From positions 3,089,001 to 3,153,000 of the forward strand of contig NZ_CP050308.1 in assembly GCF_014189535.1 (NCBI RefSeq): DNA of 64,000 bases, written 5' to 3'. Below the pieces are notes generated by a model that searched no databases, was not told the DNA's origin, and worked only from the letters and a program-made list of their open reading frames with translations. The position numbers and the translations under genes are program-made. Source of the stretch: Rhizobium lusitanum (GTDB taxonomy: Bacteria; Pseudomonadota; Alphaproteobacteria; Rhizobiales; Rhizobiaceae). Of the stretch, positions 45,001 through 55,321 are shown in pieces (the first letter of the stretch is position 1; each line of letters starts with the position of its first letter).

Positions 45001-45438
45001 CTACGCCGCTTGCGTCGCGTCACCGATCGCATAGCGGGCGTCTTTAAGGCTGCGGGCGAGCAATGCCGTATTTTCATCCGGGTCGGCGGATGCTTTCTCG
45101 AAGGCGATATGGTTGATCTCGATGCCGGCATGTTGATCGGCAAGCGCGAGCTTGGCATAGATGGTGACGCCGCGCGGCTTGATTTCGAGGTCGATTGTGA
45201 CCTCGGCCGGGCCGCTCCAATCGAGCTTGTAGTCGCCGCCAAGCCCGAAATTGACGATACCGGGCAGGAAATAGAGCTCGGCGGCCGAAGCGACGAGATC
45301 CGCAAGATTGCCGTAGCGTTCGAATCGCAGCAGCGAAATCAGATCGGCGGCGTCGAGGAGCCGCAATTCGCTGGCGACCGGGCTGATGGCCTCAGCGAGA
45401 ATGCGTTCACGTTGAGCAGAGTAGGGGCATTTTTTCAT
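45001..45438 (-). CDS. Conserved hypothetical protein at the end of the motA-flhB operon
   Basis: A 145-residue protein without a membrane segment or signal peptide; no known domain is recognised. The sequence (MKKCPYSAQRERILAEAISPVASELRLLDAADLISLLRFERYGNLADLVASAAELYF) is predicted helical at first, with a beta-rich second half (VTIDLEIKPRGVTIYAKLAL). It starts five bases after the flhB stop, so it is translated from the same mRNA. Its fixed place in rhizobial flagellar clusters suggests a link to flagellar assembly or regulation; the function is unknown. Confidence 0.8.
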   Translation of the reverse strand: MKKCPYSAQRERILAEAISPVASELRLLDAADLISLLRFERYGNLADLVASAAELYFLPGIVNFGLGGDYKLDWSGPAEVTIDLEIKPRGVTIYAKLALADQHAGIEINHIAFEKASADPDENTALLARSLKDARYAIGDATQAA

Positions 45439-45443
45439 TCGAT

Positions 45444-46520
45444 TTATCGTACCCGTGTTCTATTCGACTGTGCGTAGATCCGATGGATTAGCTCTGCGAC
45501 GGCCTTGTAAAATACTGACGGGATGACACTATCGACCGAGACTTGCGCAAACATGGAGCGCGCGAGCGGCGCATCCTCGAAAACCGGGATGCCGTTTGCC
45601 TCGGCGATCTCCCTGATTTTCAGCGCAATGAGGTCCTGACCCTTGGCAACGACGACAGGCGCATCGCCTTCCTCGCGGACATAGCGCAACGCCACGGCGA
45701 AATGGGTCGGGTTGGCGATGATCAGGGTTGCGCGCGGCACCTGCTTCATCATCCGCCGGCGGGCGCGGTCGCGGGCAATCGAGCGCTGGCGTGACTTGAC
45801 GATCGGATCGCCCTGCGACTGCTTGTACTCGTCCTTGATCTCCTGCTTGGTCATTTTCAGCTGATCGAACCAATGGTGGCGGCTCCACGCCACATCGGCG
45901 ATGCCGACAACGGCGGTCGCCAGCAGCACGATCGTCAGGATTCTCTCGACGATGGTCGACAGCCGAACGAAAATCGTCTGAGGATCGGAAGCCAACGAAT
46001 CGATCGCGTGGAAGAACTGGCTGCGCAGCACGAAGAACATGATGATGCTGACCACCACGATCTTGGCGAGCGACTTGCCGAATTCCACGAGGCCCGATGT
46101 GCTGAAGATGCGGCTCCAACCGGAAACAGGTGATATGCGCGAAAATTTCGGCTGAATGCGGTCGAGAACCGGCGTCGGCAGGTTCTGGAACATCGAGGAG
46201 CCGATCCCGAAGATGAAAAACAGAACGATAGCGGGCAACAGCAGGTTACCGACTTCCCAGCCGATTCGGGTAAATAACGAAAGAGCGTCCGGCCCCGTTT
46301 CCAAGTGCCACTGATCCGGCTTCTCGAAAAGGTCTCGCAGCACCTCGCCCATGCGCCCCATGCGCTCCGGCAGGAAGAAGGTGACATAGATGACGGTCGC
46401 CAGCATGGAAGCAAAGATGGTCGCTTCCCTGGAGTGGGGCACATTGCCCTTCTCCATCGTGTCGCGGAGTTTTTTCTCCGTCGGTCTCTCTGTTTTACTG
46501 TCCTTGTCTTCGTCAGCCAA
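45444..46520 (-). CDS. flhB: FlhB, flagellar export switch protein
   Basis: A 358-residue protein with four membrane helices (about residues 32-210) and a cytoplasmic domain that holds the autocleavage site N270-P-T-H ([14 protein letters not shown]). Self-cleavage switches the export gate from rod/hook to filament substrates. The N-terminus ([28 protein letters not shown]) is typical. It is separated from fliG by 93 bases containing a hairpin, so it may be expressed at a different level from the upstream genes. Confidence 0.95.
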   Translation of the reverse strand: MADEDKDSKTERPTEKKLRDTMEKGNVPHSREATIFASMLATVIYVTFFLPERMGRMGEVLRDLFEKPDQWHLETGPDALSLFTRIGWEVGNLLLPAIVLFFIFGIGSSMFQNLPTPVLDRIQPKFSRISPVSGWSRIFSTSGLVEFGKSLAKIVVVSIIMFFVLRSQFFHAIDSLASDPQTIFVRLSTIVERILTIVLLATAVVGIADVAWSRHHWFDQLKMTKQEIKDEYKQSQGDPIVKSRQRSIARDRARRRMMKQVPRATLIIANPTHFAVALRYVREEGDAPVVVAKGQDLIALKIREIAEANGIPVFEDAPLARSMFAQVSVDSVIPSVFYKAVAELIHRIYAQSNRTRVR

Positions 46521-46548
46521 AGCAGCCGTCCTTCGCGAAACGGAAAGA

Positions 46549-46569
46549 GGCCGCGCAGCATGCGCGGCC
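46549..46569 (-). terminator. Intercistronic hairpin between fliG and flhB
   Basis: GGCCGCGCA, loop of three, TGCGCGGCC: a perfect 9-pair GC-rich stem 28 bases before the flhB start. There is no strong T-run, so partial termination or mRNA protection is more likely than a full stop. Confidence 0.45.
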
Positions 46570-46613
46570 CTGTTTTGAACAGTCTAGGACGATTCAGGTG
46601 AGTCGCGTCGAAG

Positions 46614-47666
46614 TTACGCGGCTTTCTCCACAGGTGTCATGTCCTTGGCCTTGAGTTCGATCTGGCCGGAATTGGAAAGCCGGATCGCTTCCTGCGCGAT
46701 GGCGCGCCGGGCGACGGCAATTTCCCGCGCATTGACGCCGTTGCTGGGCACCTGCAGATCGGATTCGATCATGCGGCGCTGGCGGGGACTGATCGAAGCG
46801 AGCACGATTTCGCGGATATCCATGGTCGAGCCGCGCAGCGCCATGGTGATGATATCCGAGGCGATGTCGTTGAGCAGCAGAACGCGGCTTTGTTGCGGCA
46901 TGAGCATGAGGTCGTCGAAGAGGAAGATCTTCGGGCGGACCTTGTCGACCGATTCCTTGCTCAGCGATTCCAGCGACGTCAGCAGCGTATCGACCTGCGG
47001 CTTGTCGAGCTCGTTCATCAGCTCCGCCACCTTGGTCGAGCCGGCGGCGTTACGTTCGGCTTCGATCTCCGTCATCAGCCCCTGGACGCGGTTCTCGATG
47101 ATCTGCGCGGCTTTCGGGCTGACATCCTTGAGATTGACCGTGCGGTTCATGATGTCGGCGCGCTGCGCCTCCGGCAGTTGCAAGAGGATCTTGGCGCCGA
47201 AAGAGGACGGCATCATCGACAGCATATAGGCGATGGTTTGTGGATGTTCGCGCAGGAAGAACTTGGCGACGAAGGCCGGATCCGCTTCGCCGAGGCGATC
47301 CCAGATCGAGGCCTCATAGGCCTGGAAGGCCGTGCGCCGGCCGAGTAGGCTGTCGACCTCGTCGGGCGTCAGGCCCTCTTCGAGAATGCTCTCGATCGCC
47401 TTGGCGTTGTCCATCAGACCGGCGCCTTCGGTGAAGAGATCTTCGAATTCCGCCACGAGCTGCGCCAGTTCGTCGGGCGGAATGAGCCGCAGCGATTGCG
47501 CGGAGGCAATGATGAGCTGCAATTCATGCTGCGTGAAATATTTCAGCAGCCGTCCCGCCACCTGTTTTCCCATGGCAAGGAGAACGGCTGCGGCCTTCTC
47601 GGCCTGAGACAACGGTTTCTCGGCAAGGGCGCCGCTGAAATCGTCAAAGTCCATCATGGTCTTCAT
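46614..47666 (-). CDS. fliG: FliG, flagellar motor switch protein
   Basis: A 350-residue switch protein that couples stator force to rotor. The N-terminal FliF-binding part and middle armadillo domain are seen, and the torque helix region AQIIENRVQG... and the C-terminal LFDDLMLMPQQSRVLLLNDIASDIITMALRGS hold the usual charged residues. The first ATG (47666) has GGACGGAG immediately next to it; ATGs at 47657 or 47654 have better spacing and would shorten the protein by three or four residues. Confidence 0.95.
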   Translation of the reverse strand: MKTMMDFDDFSGALAEKPLSQAEKAAAVLLAMGKQVAGRLLKYFTQHELQLIIASAQSLRLIPPDELAQLVAEFEDLFTEGAGLMDNAKAIESILEEGLTPDEVDSLLGRRTAFQAYEASIWDRLGEADPAFVAKFFLREHPQTIAYMLSMMPSSFGAKILLQLPEAQRADIMNRTVNLKDVSPKAAQIIENRVQGLMTEIEAERNAAGSTKVAELMNELDKPQVDTLLTSLESLSKESVDKVRPKIFLFDDLMLMPQQSRVLLLNDIASDIITMALRGSTMDIREIVLASISPRQRRMIESDLQVPSNGVNAREIAVARRAIAQEAIRLSNSGQIELKAKDMTPVEKAA

Positions 47667-47782
47667 CTCCGTCCCGAACAGGGAGTGGGCTTATTCTGAA
47701 AAGAAATCAGGCTTTCATTGCCCGATCCCGAAATGATCTTCGGGAAATAGTATGCAAAATCAAATAAATGGAGCGAAACTAC

Positions 47783-48322
47783 TTATTTCGCCCTATTGTT
47801 GGACAGCTCGATCAGCTTGATGCCGAACCGGGTATCATCATGCTCCAGTACGGTAATCTCGCCCCGGCCGATGCAGCGGCCGTTGACGGTGATTTCGACG
47901 GGTTCGCCGATTCTCTTGTCGAGCGCGATGATCGCGCCCTCGGTCAGGTTCATCAGGCCGGAAACCTGCATGCGGCTGCTGCCGAGAACGATCTGGACGT
48001 CGATCGGGATATCCATGATCAGGTCGAGATTGGCGCTCAGCGCGCTGCCGGGAGCGGCCGTTTCGGCAAATGTGGAGGGGCCGCCGAAATCGCCGGCGCC
48101 GAAGGCGGAACCGGCATCGTCGTCACCGAATTCACCGCCAAAGGCCGAAAGACCGGCAGTCTGCTCGGCACCGAACGCGTCGGCATCGAAATCCGGGGCA
48201 ACGCCGTCAGTGTCCTTCTTCAGGACGCCGCGCAGGCCGTCGATAGCCTCGTCCAATGCGGCGTCGCTGCTTGCGATTTCCAGCGAATCCTCGCCGCTTT
48301 TCTGTGTCGTCTTCGTAGCCAT
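47783..48322 (-). CDS. fliN: FliN, flagellar motor switch protein
   Basis: A 179-residue protein. The acidic, low-complexity first 95 residues lead to a SpoA domain ([73 protein letters not shown]). FliN lines the bottom of the C-ring and takes part in export and switching. The long acidic N-terminal extension is usual in rhizobia. It lies 64 bases from fliM and 116 from fliG. Confidence 0.94.
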   Translation of the reverse strand: MATKTTQKSGEDSLEIASSDAALDEAIDGLRGVLKKDTDGVAPDFDADAFGAEQTAGLSAFGGEFGDDDAGSAFGAGDFGGPSTFAETAAPGSALSANLDLIMDIPIDVQIVLGSSRMQVSGLMNLTEGAIIALDKRIGEPVEITVNGRCIGRGEITVLEHDDTRFGIKLIELSNNRAK

Positions 48323-48386
48323 GAAATCACTATTCCAGTTGAAACTTGCCTCAAGCTGCCGTGGGCGCGGGCCGCCCTCCGGCCGG

Positions 48387-49337
48387 TCAATTCATCAGGT
48401 GTCGAAGAAGCTCGTCGTCGGAGTTCACGGTGTCCTTGACACGCACCGTGTAGTTCTCGCCGGAGCGGCCGAATTCGCAGACATAGAGGTCCTTGCTGTT
48501 GGCGCTGACCTCGACCTGGACGTCGCTCGTATCCATGAAGGGAATGACATCGCCGACGGCGAGCCTGGAGATCGTGTCGAGCGTCAGCGATTGCAGCCGG
48601 ATGCGGGCTTCGAGCGTCACCTGCGAGCGGCGCACCTGCTCGTTGAGTTGCTCCGCCCATGCGCCGGTCGAGGATGATGGGTTCTTTGCCCGCGGCGCGG
48701 TGACCACGGTGCGCAGCAGCTCGTATTGCGGAACGATCACGACGATTTCCGAAACGGTCTTGCCGAGCGAGATCGTCATCGCGATGGCGGCGGCGAAATC
48801 ATCGGCCTGGCCGGCAGCCGGCTTCGGACGATCCTCGATATTGTAGGGCGGATCCAGATAGGGTTCGAAGCCGCCGGACGCGTTGACGGCCGAGCGCAGC
48901 ACGTTGGCGATCTTGTCGAACACCATGATGGACAGGTCGAGTTCGATTACCGAAAGCGGTCGCGCGGCGGGGGAGTCGATCGTCTCGGGCTGGGCGCCCA
49001 GCAGATGCTCCATCAAGGTCATGACGAAGCCCGTGCCGCAGCCGAGCAGGAAGTTCTGCGACCAGTTGCGAAGCGAGCCGTTCACTAGGGCGCAATTGCT
49101 GCCGATACCGGCGACAAGCTCGCTCATCAGGCCCGACCGGCAGCCGGCATAACCGACGGAGACATCAAGGCCGGTTTCGCTCTTGATGACGTCGGGGAGG
49201 AACTCGGCATAGACCTGGCCAAAGGCCGTGCCCAGCTTTGAAAGCGTTGCCGGGTCGCCAAGGCCACCGGTCAGCTTGGCGAAGAGGACGGGATCCATCG
49301 TCTGTTTTGGGTGCGTGGATTGCTGGCTCATGATCAT
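48387..49337 (-). CDS. fliM: FliM, flagellar motor switch protein
   Basis: A 316-residue switch protein. The middle CheC-like domain begins near [17 protein letters not shown] and the C-terminal SpoA domain includes [53 protein letters not shown]. The enteric N-terminal CheY-binding motif is not obvious, as in other rhizobia. Its start overlaps the motA stop by one base. An alternative ATG two codons in is equally possible. Confidence 0.92.
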   Translation of the reverse strand: MIMSQQSTHPKQTMDPVLFAKLTGGLGDPATLSKLGTAFGQVYAEFLPDVIKSETGLDVSVGYAGCRSGLMSELVAGIGSNCALVNGSLRNWSQNFLLGCGTGFVMTLMEHLLGAQPETIDSPAARPLSVIELDLSIMVFDKIANVLRSAVNASGGFEPYLDPPYNIEDRPKPAAGQADDFAAAIAMTISLGKTVSEIVVIVPQYELLRTVVTAPRAKNPSSSTGAWAEQLNEQVRRSQVTLEARIRLQSLTLDTISRLAVGDVIPFMDTSDVQVEVSANSKDLYVCEFGRSGENYTVRVKDTVNSDDELLRHLMN

Positions 49338-50209
49338 CAGGCCGCCTTGCTCTCACCGCCGGGGTTCATCATTTCCTGCTCGACCGCGTCGATGGACGGC
49401 CGCTCATAGGAGGAGATCGTCTTGCGGCCGTATTCCAGCGCCACTTGCGGCACGGAGCCGTTCATGTAGGCGAGCAGCGTCTGCTTCACGATCACGTAGA
49501 GGCGATGCTGCTTGTTGCGCACGACCTTGATCTGCGACACCAACGGTGCGCAGACGGAGTAGGACAGGATGATGCCGAGGAAGGTGCCGACGAGTGCCGA
49601 GCCGATGAGATGTCCGAGCACTTCAGGCGATTCGTTGATATGGCTCATGGCCTTGATGACACCAAGGACGGCCGCGACGATGCCGATGGCCGGGAAGGAA
49701 TCGCCCATGATCGTGATGGCATGATAGGGTTTCATCTTGTCGTGCTGGATCGTGTTGATTTCCTCGTCCATCAGCGCCTCGATCTCGTGCGAGCGGGCAT
49801 TGCCGATGATGATGAGGCGGACGTAATCGCAGATGAAGGCCGTCAGATCCCGGTTCTTCAGCACCGTTGGGGCGGCCTGGAAGATCACCGATTCGTCGGG
49901 ATTGTCGATATGGGCTTCGATCTCGTTGCGCGACTTGGTGCGCAGGTCCCGCATCAGTGCATAGAGCACGCCGAGGGTGTCGAGATAATCACGCTCCTTG
50001 GGAACCGCATGCCTGAAGGCTTCGCCCAGCGCCTTGCCGGAATCCTTCAAGACCTTCATCGGATTGGCCATGATGAAGCCGCCGATGCCGGCACCCGCGA
50101 TGATGACAAATTCAAAGGGCTGGAACAGCGCGTTCACATCCCCGCCCATCGCCATGAAGCTGCCAATGATGCAGCCGCAGGTCACTACAAATCCGATAAT
50201 AATATTCAT
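49337..50209 (-). CDS. motA: MotA, flagellar stator protein
   Basis: A 290-residue stator subunit with four membrane helices. [23 protein letters not shown] is the first helix; the conserved prolines are in [18 protein letters not shown] and the last helices run through [22 protein letters not shown]. It forms the proton channel together with MotB, whose gene is not in the window. I chose the start at 50209 over 50230 because it begins with the first helix. First gene of the leftward operon, divergent from flgF. Confidence 0.95.
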   Translation of the reverse strand: MNIIIGFVVTCGCIIGSFMAMGGDVNALFQPFEFVIIAGAGIGGFIMANPMKVLKDSGKALGEAFRHAVPKERDYLDTLGVLYALMRDLRTKSRNEIEAHIDNPDESVIFQAAPTVLKNRDLTAFICDYVRLIIIGNARSHEIEALMDEEINTIQHDKMKPYHAITIMGDSFPAIGIVAAVLGVIKAMSHINESPEVLGHLIGSALVGTFLGIILSYSVCAPLVSQIKVVRNKQHRLYVIVKQTLLAYMNGSVPQVALEYGRKTISSYERPSIDAVEQEMMNPGGESKAA

Positions 50210-50439
50210 CGCCGGTCCACACCTGAACATTGCTTCCTGAAATCAACTAGGAGACCTGCCTTGCGTGAGGCTGTTCGACGCGCTCAGTCAGCGGGCCTTT
50301 TGTCGTGTCAGCCTCGCACAAGCCAATGTCGGCACAGTAACAGCTAAGGGCATCTATGCCCGGCTAACGACATGTTGGAACGCCGCGTCATCGGACGTTT
50401 CCTGTCCCGTTATTCTCCAATGTCCGGAGGGCGTTGAAA

Positions 50440-51174
50440 ATGCAGTCTGGTATCTATGTGGCGCTGTCATCGCAGATGGCGCTCGAGCGGCGTCTGACGA
50501 CGGTTGCCGACAACATGGCCAATGTGAACACCACGGGTTTCCGCGGCACCGAGGTCAAGTTCAATCAGGTCCTCAGCAGTACCGAAAACAAGCTCAACAC
50601 CAAGGTCGCCTTCGTCTCGCAGGGCAATGACTATCTCTCCACCGACAATGGTGAATTGCAGAACACCGGCAATCTCCTCGATTTTGCCGTCAAGGGCGAA
50701 GCCTGGTTTGGCCTCAATACGCCAGCCGGCCTGGTGCTGACGCGCGACGGCCGCTTTACGATGACGGACAGCGGCGCACTGGTCTCGGCACGCGGCTATC
50801 CCGTGCTCGATCCCGGCGGTGCACCAATCCAGCTCGATGCCACCGGTGGGGCGCCGACCGTCTCCTCGAATGGCACGATCACGCAGAACGACAAGCAGGT
50901 CGGCCAGATCGGGCTTTATACCTCCGACGTCAGCAAGGGCTTCCTGCGCTACAGCAATAGCGGCGTACTGCCCACTGACACGCCGCAACCGGTGATCGAC
51001 CGCTCCAATATTGGCGTCGCCCAGGGCTATCTCGAAAATTCCAACGTCAACGGCCTGCGGGAAATGACCGAACTGATTGAGGTCAGCCGCGCTTTCGACA
51101 ATATCACGTCGCTCACCAACAGCAGCGAAAGCACGCTCTCGGAAGCGATCAAGACCCTCGGCGGCAGCCAGTAA
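50440..51174 (+). CDS. flgF: FlgF, flagellar proximal rod protein
   Basis: A 244-residue rod protein. MQSGIYVALSSQMALERRLTTVADNMANVNTTGFRG is the flagellar rod N-terminal helix with the NMANVNTTGF signature; the C-terminal helix is NGLREMTELIEVSRAFDNITSLTNSSES. GGAGGGC precedes ATG 50440; an in-frame TTG at 50434 would add two residues. It opens the rightward operon, divergent from motA across 230 bases. Confidence 0.94.
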   Translation: MQSGIYVALSSQMALERRLTTVADNMANVNTTGFRGTEVKFNQVLSSTENKLNTKVAFVSQGNDYLSTDNGELQNTGNLLDFAVKGEAWFGLNTPAGLVLTRDGRFTMTDSGALVSARGYPVLDPGGAPIQLDATGGAPTVSSNGTITQNDKQVGQIGLYTSDVSKGFLRYSNSGVLPTDTPQPVIDRSNIGVAQGYLENSNVNGLREMTELIEVSRAFDNITSLTNSSESTLSEAIKTLGGSQ

Positions 51175-51186
51175 GAAGGGCGGATC

Positions 51187-52575
51187 ATGTTCGAGGACCG
51201 GATGCCTGAGGGGGCACTTTCTCCGAGGCTGCCGCATATGGCCGCGCTGGCGGAGCAATATGCGATGACGGAAAACGCGGTCGCCCATGGCGGCCATGTG
51301 CGGACCATTGCGGCCGGGCACTACACGGTCGCGGGCCTCTCCAGGCATGTGCGCCTCGGCGAGTTCGTCGCCCATCGTTCCTCGACCGGCATTCATCTCG
51401 GTGAAGTCGTGCGCGTCGAACCGGAATTGACCTATGTTTGTCCCATCGAGCCGGGCGAACCGATCGGCATCCATGACACCGTCATCCGCAAGGGCGCCTT
51501 TCGCATCGCGCCGTCGGAAAGCTGGTGCGGGCGCACCATCAACTCGCTGGGCGAACCGATCGACGGCCTGGGGCCGCTGACGGCGGGCACGCAGCCGCGA
51601 TCGATCTCCAACACCGCGCCGCCCTCCATGACGCGCAAACGCGTCGAGACGGGCTTCAAGACCGGCGTGCGCGCCATCGATATTTTCTCACCGCTCTGCC
51701 TCGGCCAGCGTCTCGGCATCTTCGCCGGCTCCGGCGTCGGCAAATCGACGCTGCTGTCGATGCTTGCCCGCGCCGGCGCCTTCGACAAGGTGGTGATCGC
51801 GCTGGTCGGCGAGCGTGGTCGCGAAGTTCGTGAATTCATCGAGGATACGCTCGGTTCGCACATGCAGAAGTCGGTCGCCGTGGTTGCAACCAGCGACGAG
51901 AGCCCGATGTTGCGCAAGATGGCGCCACTGTCGGCGATCACCATCGCCGAGCATTTCCGCGACCAGGGCGACAATGTGCTTTTGATCGTCGATAGCGTCA
52001 CCCGCTTCGCCCACGCCATCCGCGAGGTCGCGACCGCGTCCGGCGAGCCGCCGATCGCGCGCGGTTATCCGGCTTCCGTCTTCACCGAGCTGCCGCGTCT
52101 TCTGGAACGGGCAGGGCCGGGACCGGAAGGCACGGGCACGATCACCGCGATCATTTCGATCCTTGTCGATGGTGACAATCACAACGACCCGATCGCCGAT
52201 TCCACCCGCGGCATTCTCGATGGCCACATCGTCCTGCAGCGCTCTCTTGCGGAGGAGGGCCGTTATCCGCCGATCGATCCGCTGGCCTCGGTCTCGCGCT
52301 TGGCGCGCAAGGCCTGGACGCCGGATCAGGAAAAGCTGGTGTCGCGCCTGAAGGCGCTCGTGCACCGCTACGAGGAAACGCGCGACCTGCGCCTGATCGG
52401 CGGATATCGCCAGGGTGCCGACGCAGATCTCGACATAGCCGTCCGCCAGGTGCCGATCATCTACGATGTGCTGAAGCAGACTCCCGGCGAACGGCCTGCG
52501 GTCGACGCCTTCACCGACCTTGCGACCGCCTTGAAGAACGGTTCGGCGGCAAACATACCGGCAAAGAGAGGCTGA
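51187..52575 (+). CDS. fliI: FliI, flagellum-specific ATPase
   Basis: A 462-residue export ATPase of the F1-beta type. Walker A is FAGSGVGKST (G181-T188), Walker B is NVLLIVDSVTRFAHA, and the arginine-finger end segment RGYPASVFTELPRLLERAG is present. It forms a hexamer that energises substrate unfolding at the export gate. No fliJ or fliH gene follows immediately; a hypothetical gene does. It starts 12 bases after flgF. Confidence 0.95.
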   Translation: MFEDRMPEGALSPRLPHMAALAEQYAMTENAVAHGGHVRTIAAGHYTVAGLSRHVRLGEFVAHRSSTGIHLGEVVRVEPELTYVCPIEPGEPIGIHDTVIRKGAFRIAPSESWCGRTINSLGEPIDGLGPLTAGTQPRSISNTAPPSMTRKRVETGFKTGVRAIDIFSPLCLGQRLGIFAGSGVGKSTLLSMLARAGAFDKVVIALVGERGREVREFIEDTLGSHMQKSVAVVATSDESPMLRKMAPLSAITIAEHFRDQGDNVLLIVDSVTRFAHAIREVATASGEPPIARGYPASVFTELPRLLERAGPGPEGTGTITAIISILVDGDNHNDPIADSTRGILDGHIVLQRSLAEEGRYPPIDPLASVSRLARKAWTPDQEKLVSRLKALVHRYEETRDLRLIGGYRQGADADLDIAVRQVPIIYDVLKQTPGERPAVDAFTDLATALKNGSAANIPAKRG

Positions 52576-52576
52576 T

Positions 52577-53122
52577 GTGAGAGAATCCGATGCAGACGAG
52601 CCGGTCGCTCCGCCCAAGCTGGCGAAAAGGCGGACTGCCACCGACAGGGCATTGGCCTGCACTGGCCTGGTGCTGGCCGGTATCTCGGCCTTCTTCCCGT
52701 GGTACGTGTTTTTGAACCCGGACAAGTTCGGCATTCAGGTTGCCGAGGGCGACCGGTCGCGGGATCTGCCGAACTGGCCGGGGCGCGAGATCGTCAGCGT
52801 CTCGCCGCTTGCCATGGTCAACAAGAACCCGGGCGAACCGAAGGATATCATTCCCGATCCTCTGACGACGGCGACGATCAGCAATGTCGGGCGCGAGGAC
52901 GACAAGGGGCCGCCGGCGGAAGATCAGCCGTTCCCCGGCAAGTCGCCCTTCCATCTGCTGCATGTCGCAAATGGCCGGGCGCTGATCGAGGATGACAACG
53001 GCATGTTCGTCGTGCGCATCGGGTCTCTCCTGCCTGATAACAGCCGCCTGGCGACCATCGAGCAACGGGACGGAAAATGGGTGATCGTCACCTCCACAGG
53101 CGATGTCTACGGCCATGAATAA
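52577..53122 (+). CDS. Flagellar-operon membrane protein of unknown function
   Basis: A 181-residue protein beginning at GTG 52577, one base after the fliI stop. A basic, proline-containing N-terminus (about 1-25) precedes one membrane helix (ALACTGLVLAGISAFFPWYVF) and a C-terminal part likely in the periplasm with IEDDNGMFVVRIGSLLPDNSRLATIEQRDGKWVIVTSTGDVYGHE, a beta-rich segment. I do not recognise a named domain. Its location between fliI and flgB, where many bacteria carry fliJ, and its coupling to fliI suggest a structural or export role in the flagellum. Confidence 0.82.
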   Translation: MRESDADEPVAPPKLAKRRTATDRALACTGLVLAGISAFFPWYVFLNPDKFGIQVAEGDRSRDLPNWPGREIVSVSPLAMVNKNPGEPKDIIPDPLTTATISNVGREDDKGPPAEDQPFPGKSPFHLLHVANGRALIEDDNGMFVVRIGSLLPDNSRLATIEQRDGKWVIVTSTGDVYGHE

Positions 53123-53240
53123 ATGCTCGAAATCGTCCGCATACCGGGCGTTTTGAAGACTTCCGCAAGAACGCATTCCCCGCAAGTCCCACGCAAGATT
53201 ATCCCTCTAATGTCCCTGGTGTAAGAACGGAGAGAAGCCC

Positions 53241-53633
53241 ATGCAACCCATTCAACTCTTTGACCTGGCCTCGCGGCAAGCCGAGTGGCTTCAGACGCGC
53301 CAGGAGGTTGTTGCCGGCAACATCGCCAATGCCAATACCCCGAAGTTCCGCGCCAAGGACGTGACGCCGTTCCAGGCTGTCCTCGACAACCAGAATGTCG
53401 GCATGGCGAAGACCAATCCGGCGCATCTCTCCGGCAGCGAATTCAGTCAGAGCGGCGACATCAACGTCGAGGAAGCGTCGCTCAACCAGGAAATTGGTGT
53501 CCAGGAGTCGGGTAATACCGTGGGCCTGGAAGACGAGCTCGCCAAATCGGGTGAGATCAAGCGGCAGTACAGCTTGAACACCGCACTCGTCAGCTCCTTT
53601 CATCGCATGATGTTGATGACCGTAAAACAATAG
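53241..53633 (+). CDS. flgB: FlgB, flagellar proximal rod protein
   Basis: A 130-residue rod protein. MQPIQLFDLASRQAEWLQTRQEVVAGNIANANTPKFRAKDVTPFQ has the rod signature (GNIANANTP). The C-terminal helix SLNTALVSSFHRMMLMTVKQ is usual. GAGAGAAGCCC precedes ATG 53241. It lies 118 bases after the hypothetical gene, with no visible terminator between them. Confidence 0.95.
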   Translation: MQPIQLFDLASRQAEWLQTRQEVVAGNIANANTPKFRAKDVTPFQAVLDNQNVGMAKTNPAHLSGSEFSQSGDINVEEASLNQEIGVQESGNTVGLEDELAKSGEIKRQYSLNTALVSSFHRMMLMTVKQ

Positions 53634-53649
53634 ATGAAGTGAAGATGTC

Positions 53650-54066
53650 ATGGATCCCTTATCTGCCGCATTGAAGATTGCGGGCTCCGGCCTGGAGGCT
53701 CAATCGACCCGCCTGCGCGTCGTCTCCGAAAATATCGCCAACGCCCGTTCGACAGGCGACACACCCGGTGCCGATCCCTATCGCCGCAAGACGGTGACCT
53801 TCGGTGCCGAGCTCGATAGAGCCAACGGTGTGACGACGGTCGGGGTGAAGAAGATGGGCGAGGACACCGGCAAGTTCGTCGAGCAATACGACCCGGACAA
53901 TCCGGCGGCGGACCAGAAGGGCTACGTCAAGATGCCCAACGTCAACATCCTTGTCGAAATGGCCGACATGCGCGAGGCAAATCGTTCCTACGAGGCCAAT
54001 CTGCAAACGGTCCGGCAGGCACGCGACCTCATCTCCTCCACCATCGATCTGTTGAAGAATTCATAA
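53650..54066 (+). CDS. flgC: FlgC, flagellar proximal rod protein
   Basis: A 138-residue rod protein: [44 protein letters not shown] is the FlgC N-terminal pattern, and [35 protein letters not shown] the C-terminal one. Its TAA overlaps the fliE ATG by one base. Confidence 0.95.
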   Translation: MDPLSAALKIAGSGLEAQSTRLRVVSENIANARSTGDTPGADPYRRKTVTFGAELDRANGVTTVGVKKMGEDTGKFVEQYDPDNPAADQKGYVKMPNVNILVEMADMREANRSYEANLQTVRQARDLISSTIDLLKNS

Positions 54067-54416
54067 TGATTGACGCTATCAAGAATGTCTCCTCCCTCTC
54101 GGCAACCCGCGGTCTCGGCAGCATCGCCACGGATCTGAGTTCCGTCGCATCCAACGCGATCGCATCGACGCCGGAAACGGCAATCGGAAGCTCCGCGGTC
54201 GGCAGCTTCGCCTCGGTCATGTCCGATGTGGCGAAGAATACGGTCAGCACGCTGAAGGACGCCGAAAATGCCTCCTTTGCCGGCATCAAGGGCACGATGA
54301 GCACCCGCGAAGTGGTCGACAAGGTCATGCAGGCGGATCAGACGCTGCAGACGGCGATCGCGCTGCGCGACAAGATGGTCTCCGCCTTCCTCGATATTAC
54401 GAAAATGCAGATCTAG
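54066..54416 (+). CDS. fliE: FliE, MS-ring/rod junction protein
   Basis: A 116-residue adapter. The C-terminal half, FAGIKGTMSTREVVDKVMQADQTLQTAIALRDKMVSAFLDITKMQI, is the conserved FliE domain. The first residues are low in similarity, as is usual. The start overlaps flgC. A 98-base gap follows before flgG, without a clear hairpin. Confidence 0.92.
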   Translation: MIDAIKNVSSLSATRGLGSIATDLSSVASNAIASTPETAIGSSAVGSFASVMSDVAKNTVSTLKDAENASFAGIKGTMSTREVVDKVMQADQTLQTAIALRDKMVSAFLDITKMQI

Positions 54417-54514
54417 GGCGGATTGCTCCGCTCAAACTATGTGACTTGGCGTGTTCCTGTTCCAAAGCCGCTTGGCGGCTTTCAGGATCGCGCTCCAGAT
54501 CGAAGGACTAAAAC

Positions 54515-55303
54515 ATGAGAGCGCTCGCTATTGCCGCGACGGGCATGGACGCCCAGCAGACCAATCTCGAAGTGATCGCGAACAACATCGCGAACATCAA
54601 CACGACGGGCTACAAGCGTTCCCGCGCCGAGTTCTCGGACCTTCTGTACCAGACCGAGCGCGCCAAGGGCATCGCCAACAGGCCGAACCAGGCAGTGGTC
54701 CCGGAAGGCGCCAATATCGGTCTCGGCGTGCAGACGACGGCCGTGCGCAACATCCAGATCCAGGGCGAGCTGTCGCAGACGTCGAACGATCTCGACGTCG
54801 CACTTGTCGGCCGCGGCTGGTTCCAGATCCAGATGCCTGACGGTACGACGGCCTATACGCGCGCCGGCTCCTTCAACAAGAGCGATACCGGCCAGATGGT
54901 CACGCCCGACGGCAACGTGCTGCAGCCTGGGATCACCATCCCGAGCAATGCCAGCAACGTCGTTATCAACCAATCCGGCCAGGTCTCGGCGACAATCGGC
55001 ACGGCGACCACGCCGACCGTTCTCGGTCAGTTGCAGATCGCCAACTTCGTCAACGAGGCCGGTCTGCAGCCGATGGGCAGTAACCTCTTCACCCAGACGC
55101 CGGCATCCGGCGATCCCGTCGTCTCCGACCCGAACGAAAACGGCTTCGCCTATATGAAGCAGGGCTATCTGGAATCGTCGAACGTCGATCCGGTCAAGGA
55201 AATCACCGACCTGATCACGGCGCAGCGTGCCTACGAGATGAATTCCAAGGTCATCACCACCGCCGACGACATGGCGCAGATCGTCAGCAAAAACCTGAAG
55301 TAA
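54515..55303 (+). CDS. flgG: FlgG, distal rod protein
   Basis: A 262-residue rod protein with the diagnostic N-terminus [47 protein letters not shown] and C-terminus [39 protein letters not shown]. Length and spacing match FlgG rather than FlgF. It is followed after 18 bases by flgA. Confidence 0.96.
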   Translation: MRALAIAATGMDAQQTNLEVIANNIANINTTGYKRSRAEFSDLLYQTERAKGIANRPNQAVVPEGANIGLGVQTTAVRNIQIQGELSQTSNDLDVALVGRGWFQIQMPDGTTAYTRAGSFNKSDTGQMVTPDGNVLQPGITIPSNASNVVINQSGQVSATIGTATTPTVLGQLQIANFVNEAGLQPMGSNLFTQTPASGDPVVSDPNENGFAYMKQGYLESSNVDPVKEITDLITAQRAYEMNSKVITTADDMAQIVSKNLK

Positions 55304-55321
55304 CAGAGGGACGGGCCGAAC

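Noticed and set aside
44509..45477. 322-codon plus-strand frame across the end of visR and the hypothetical gene
   Set aside because: It overlaps two better-supported genes and has no binding site.
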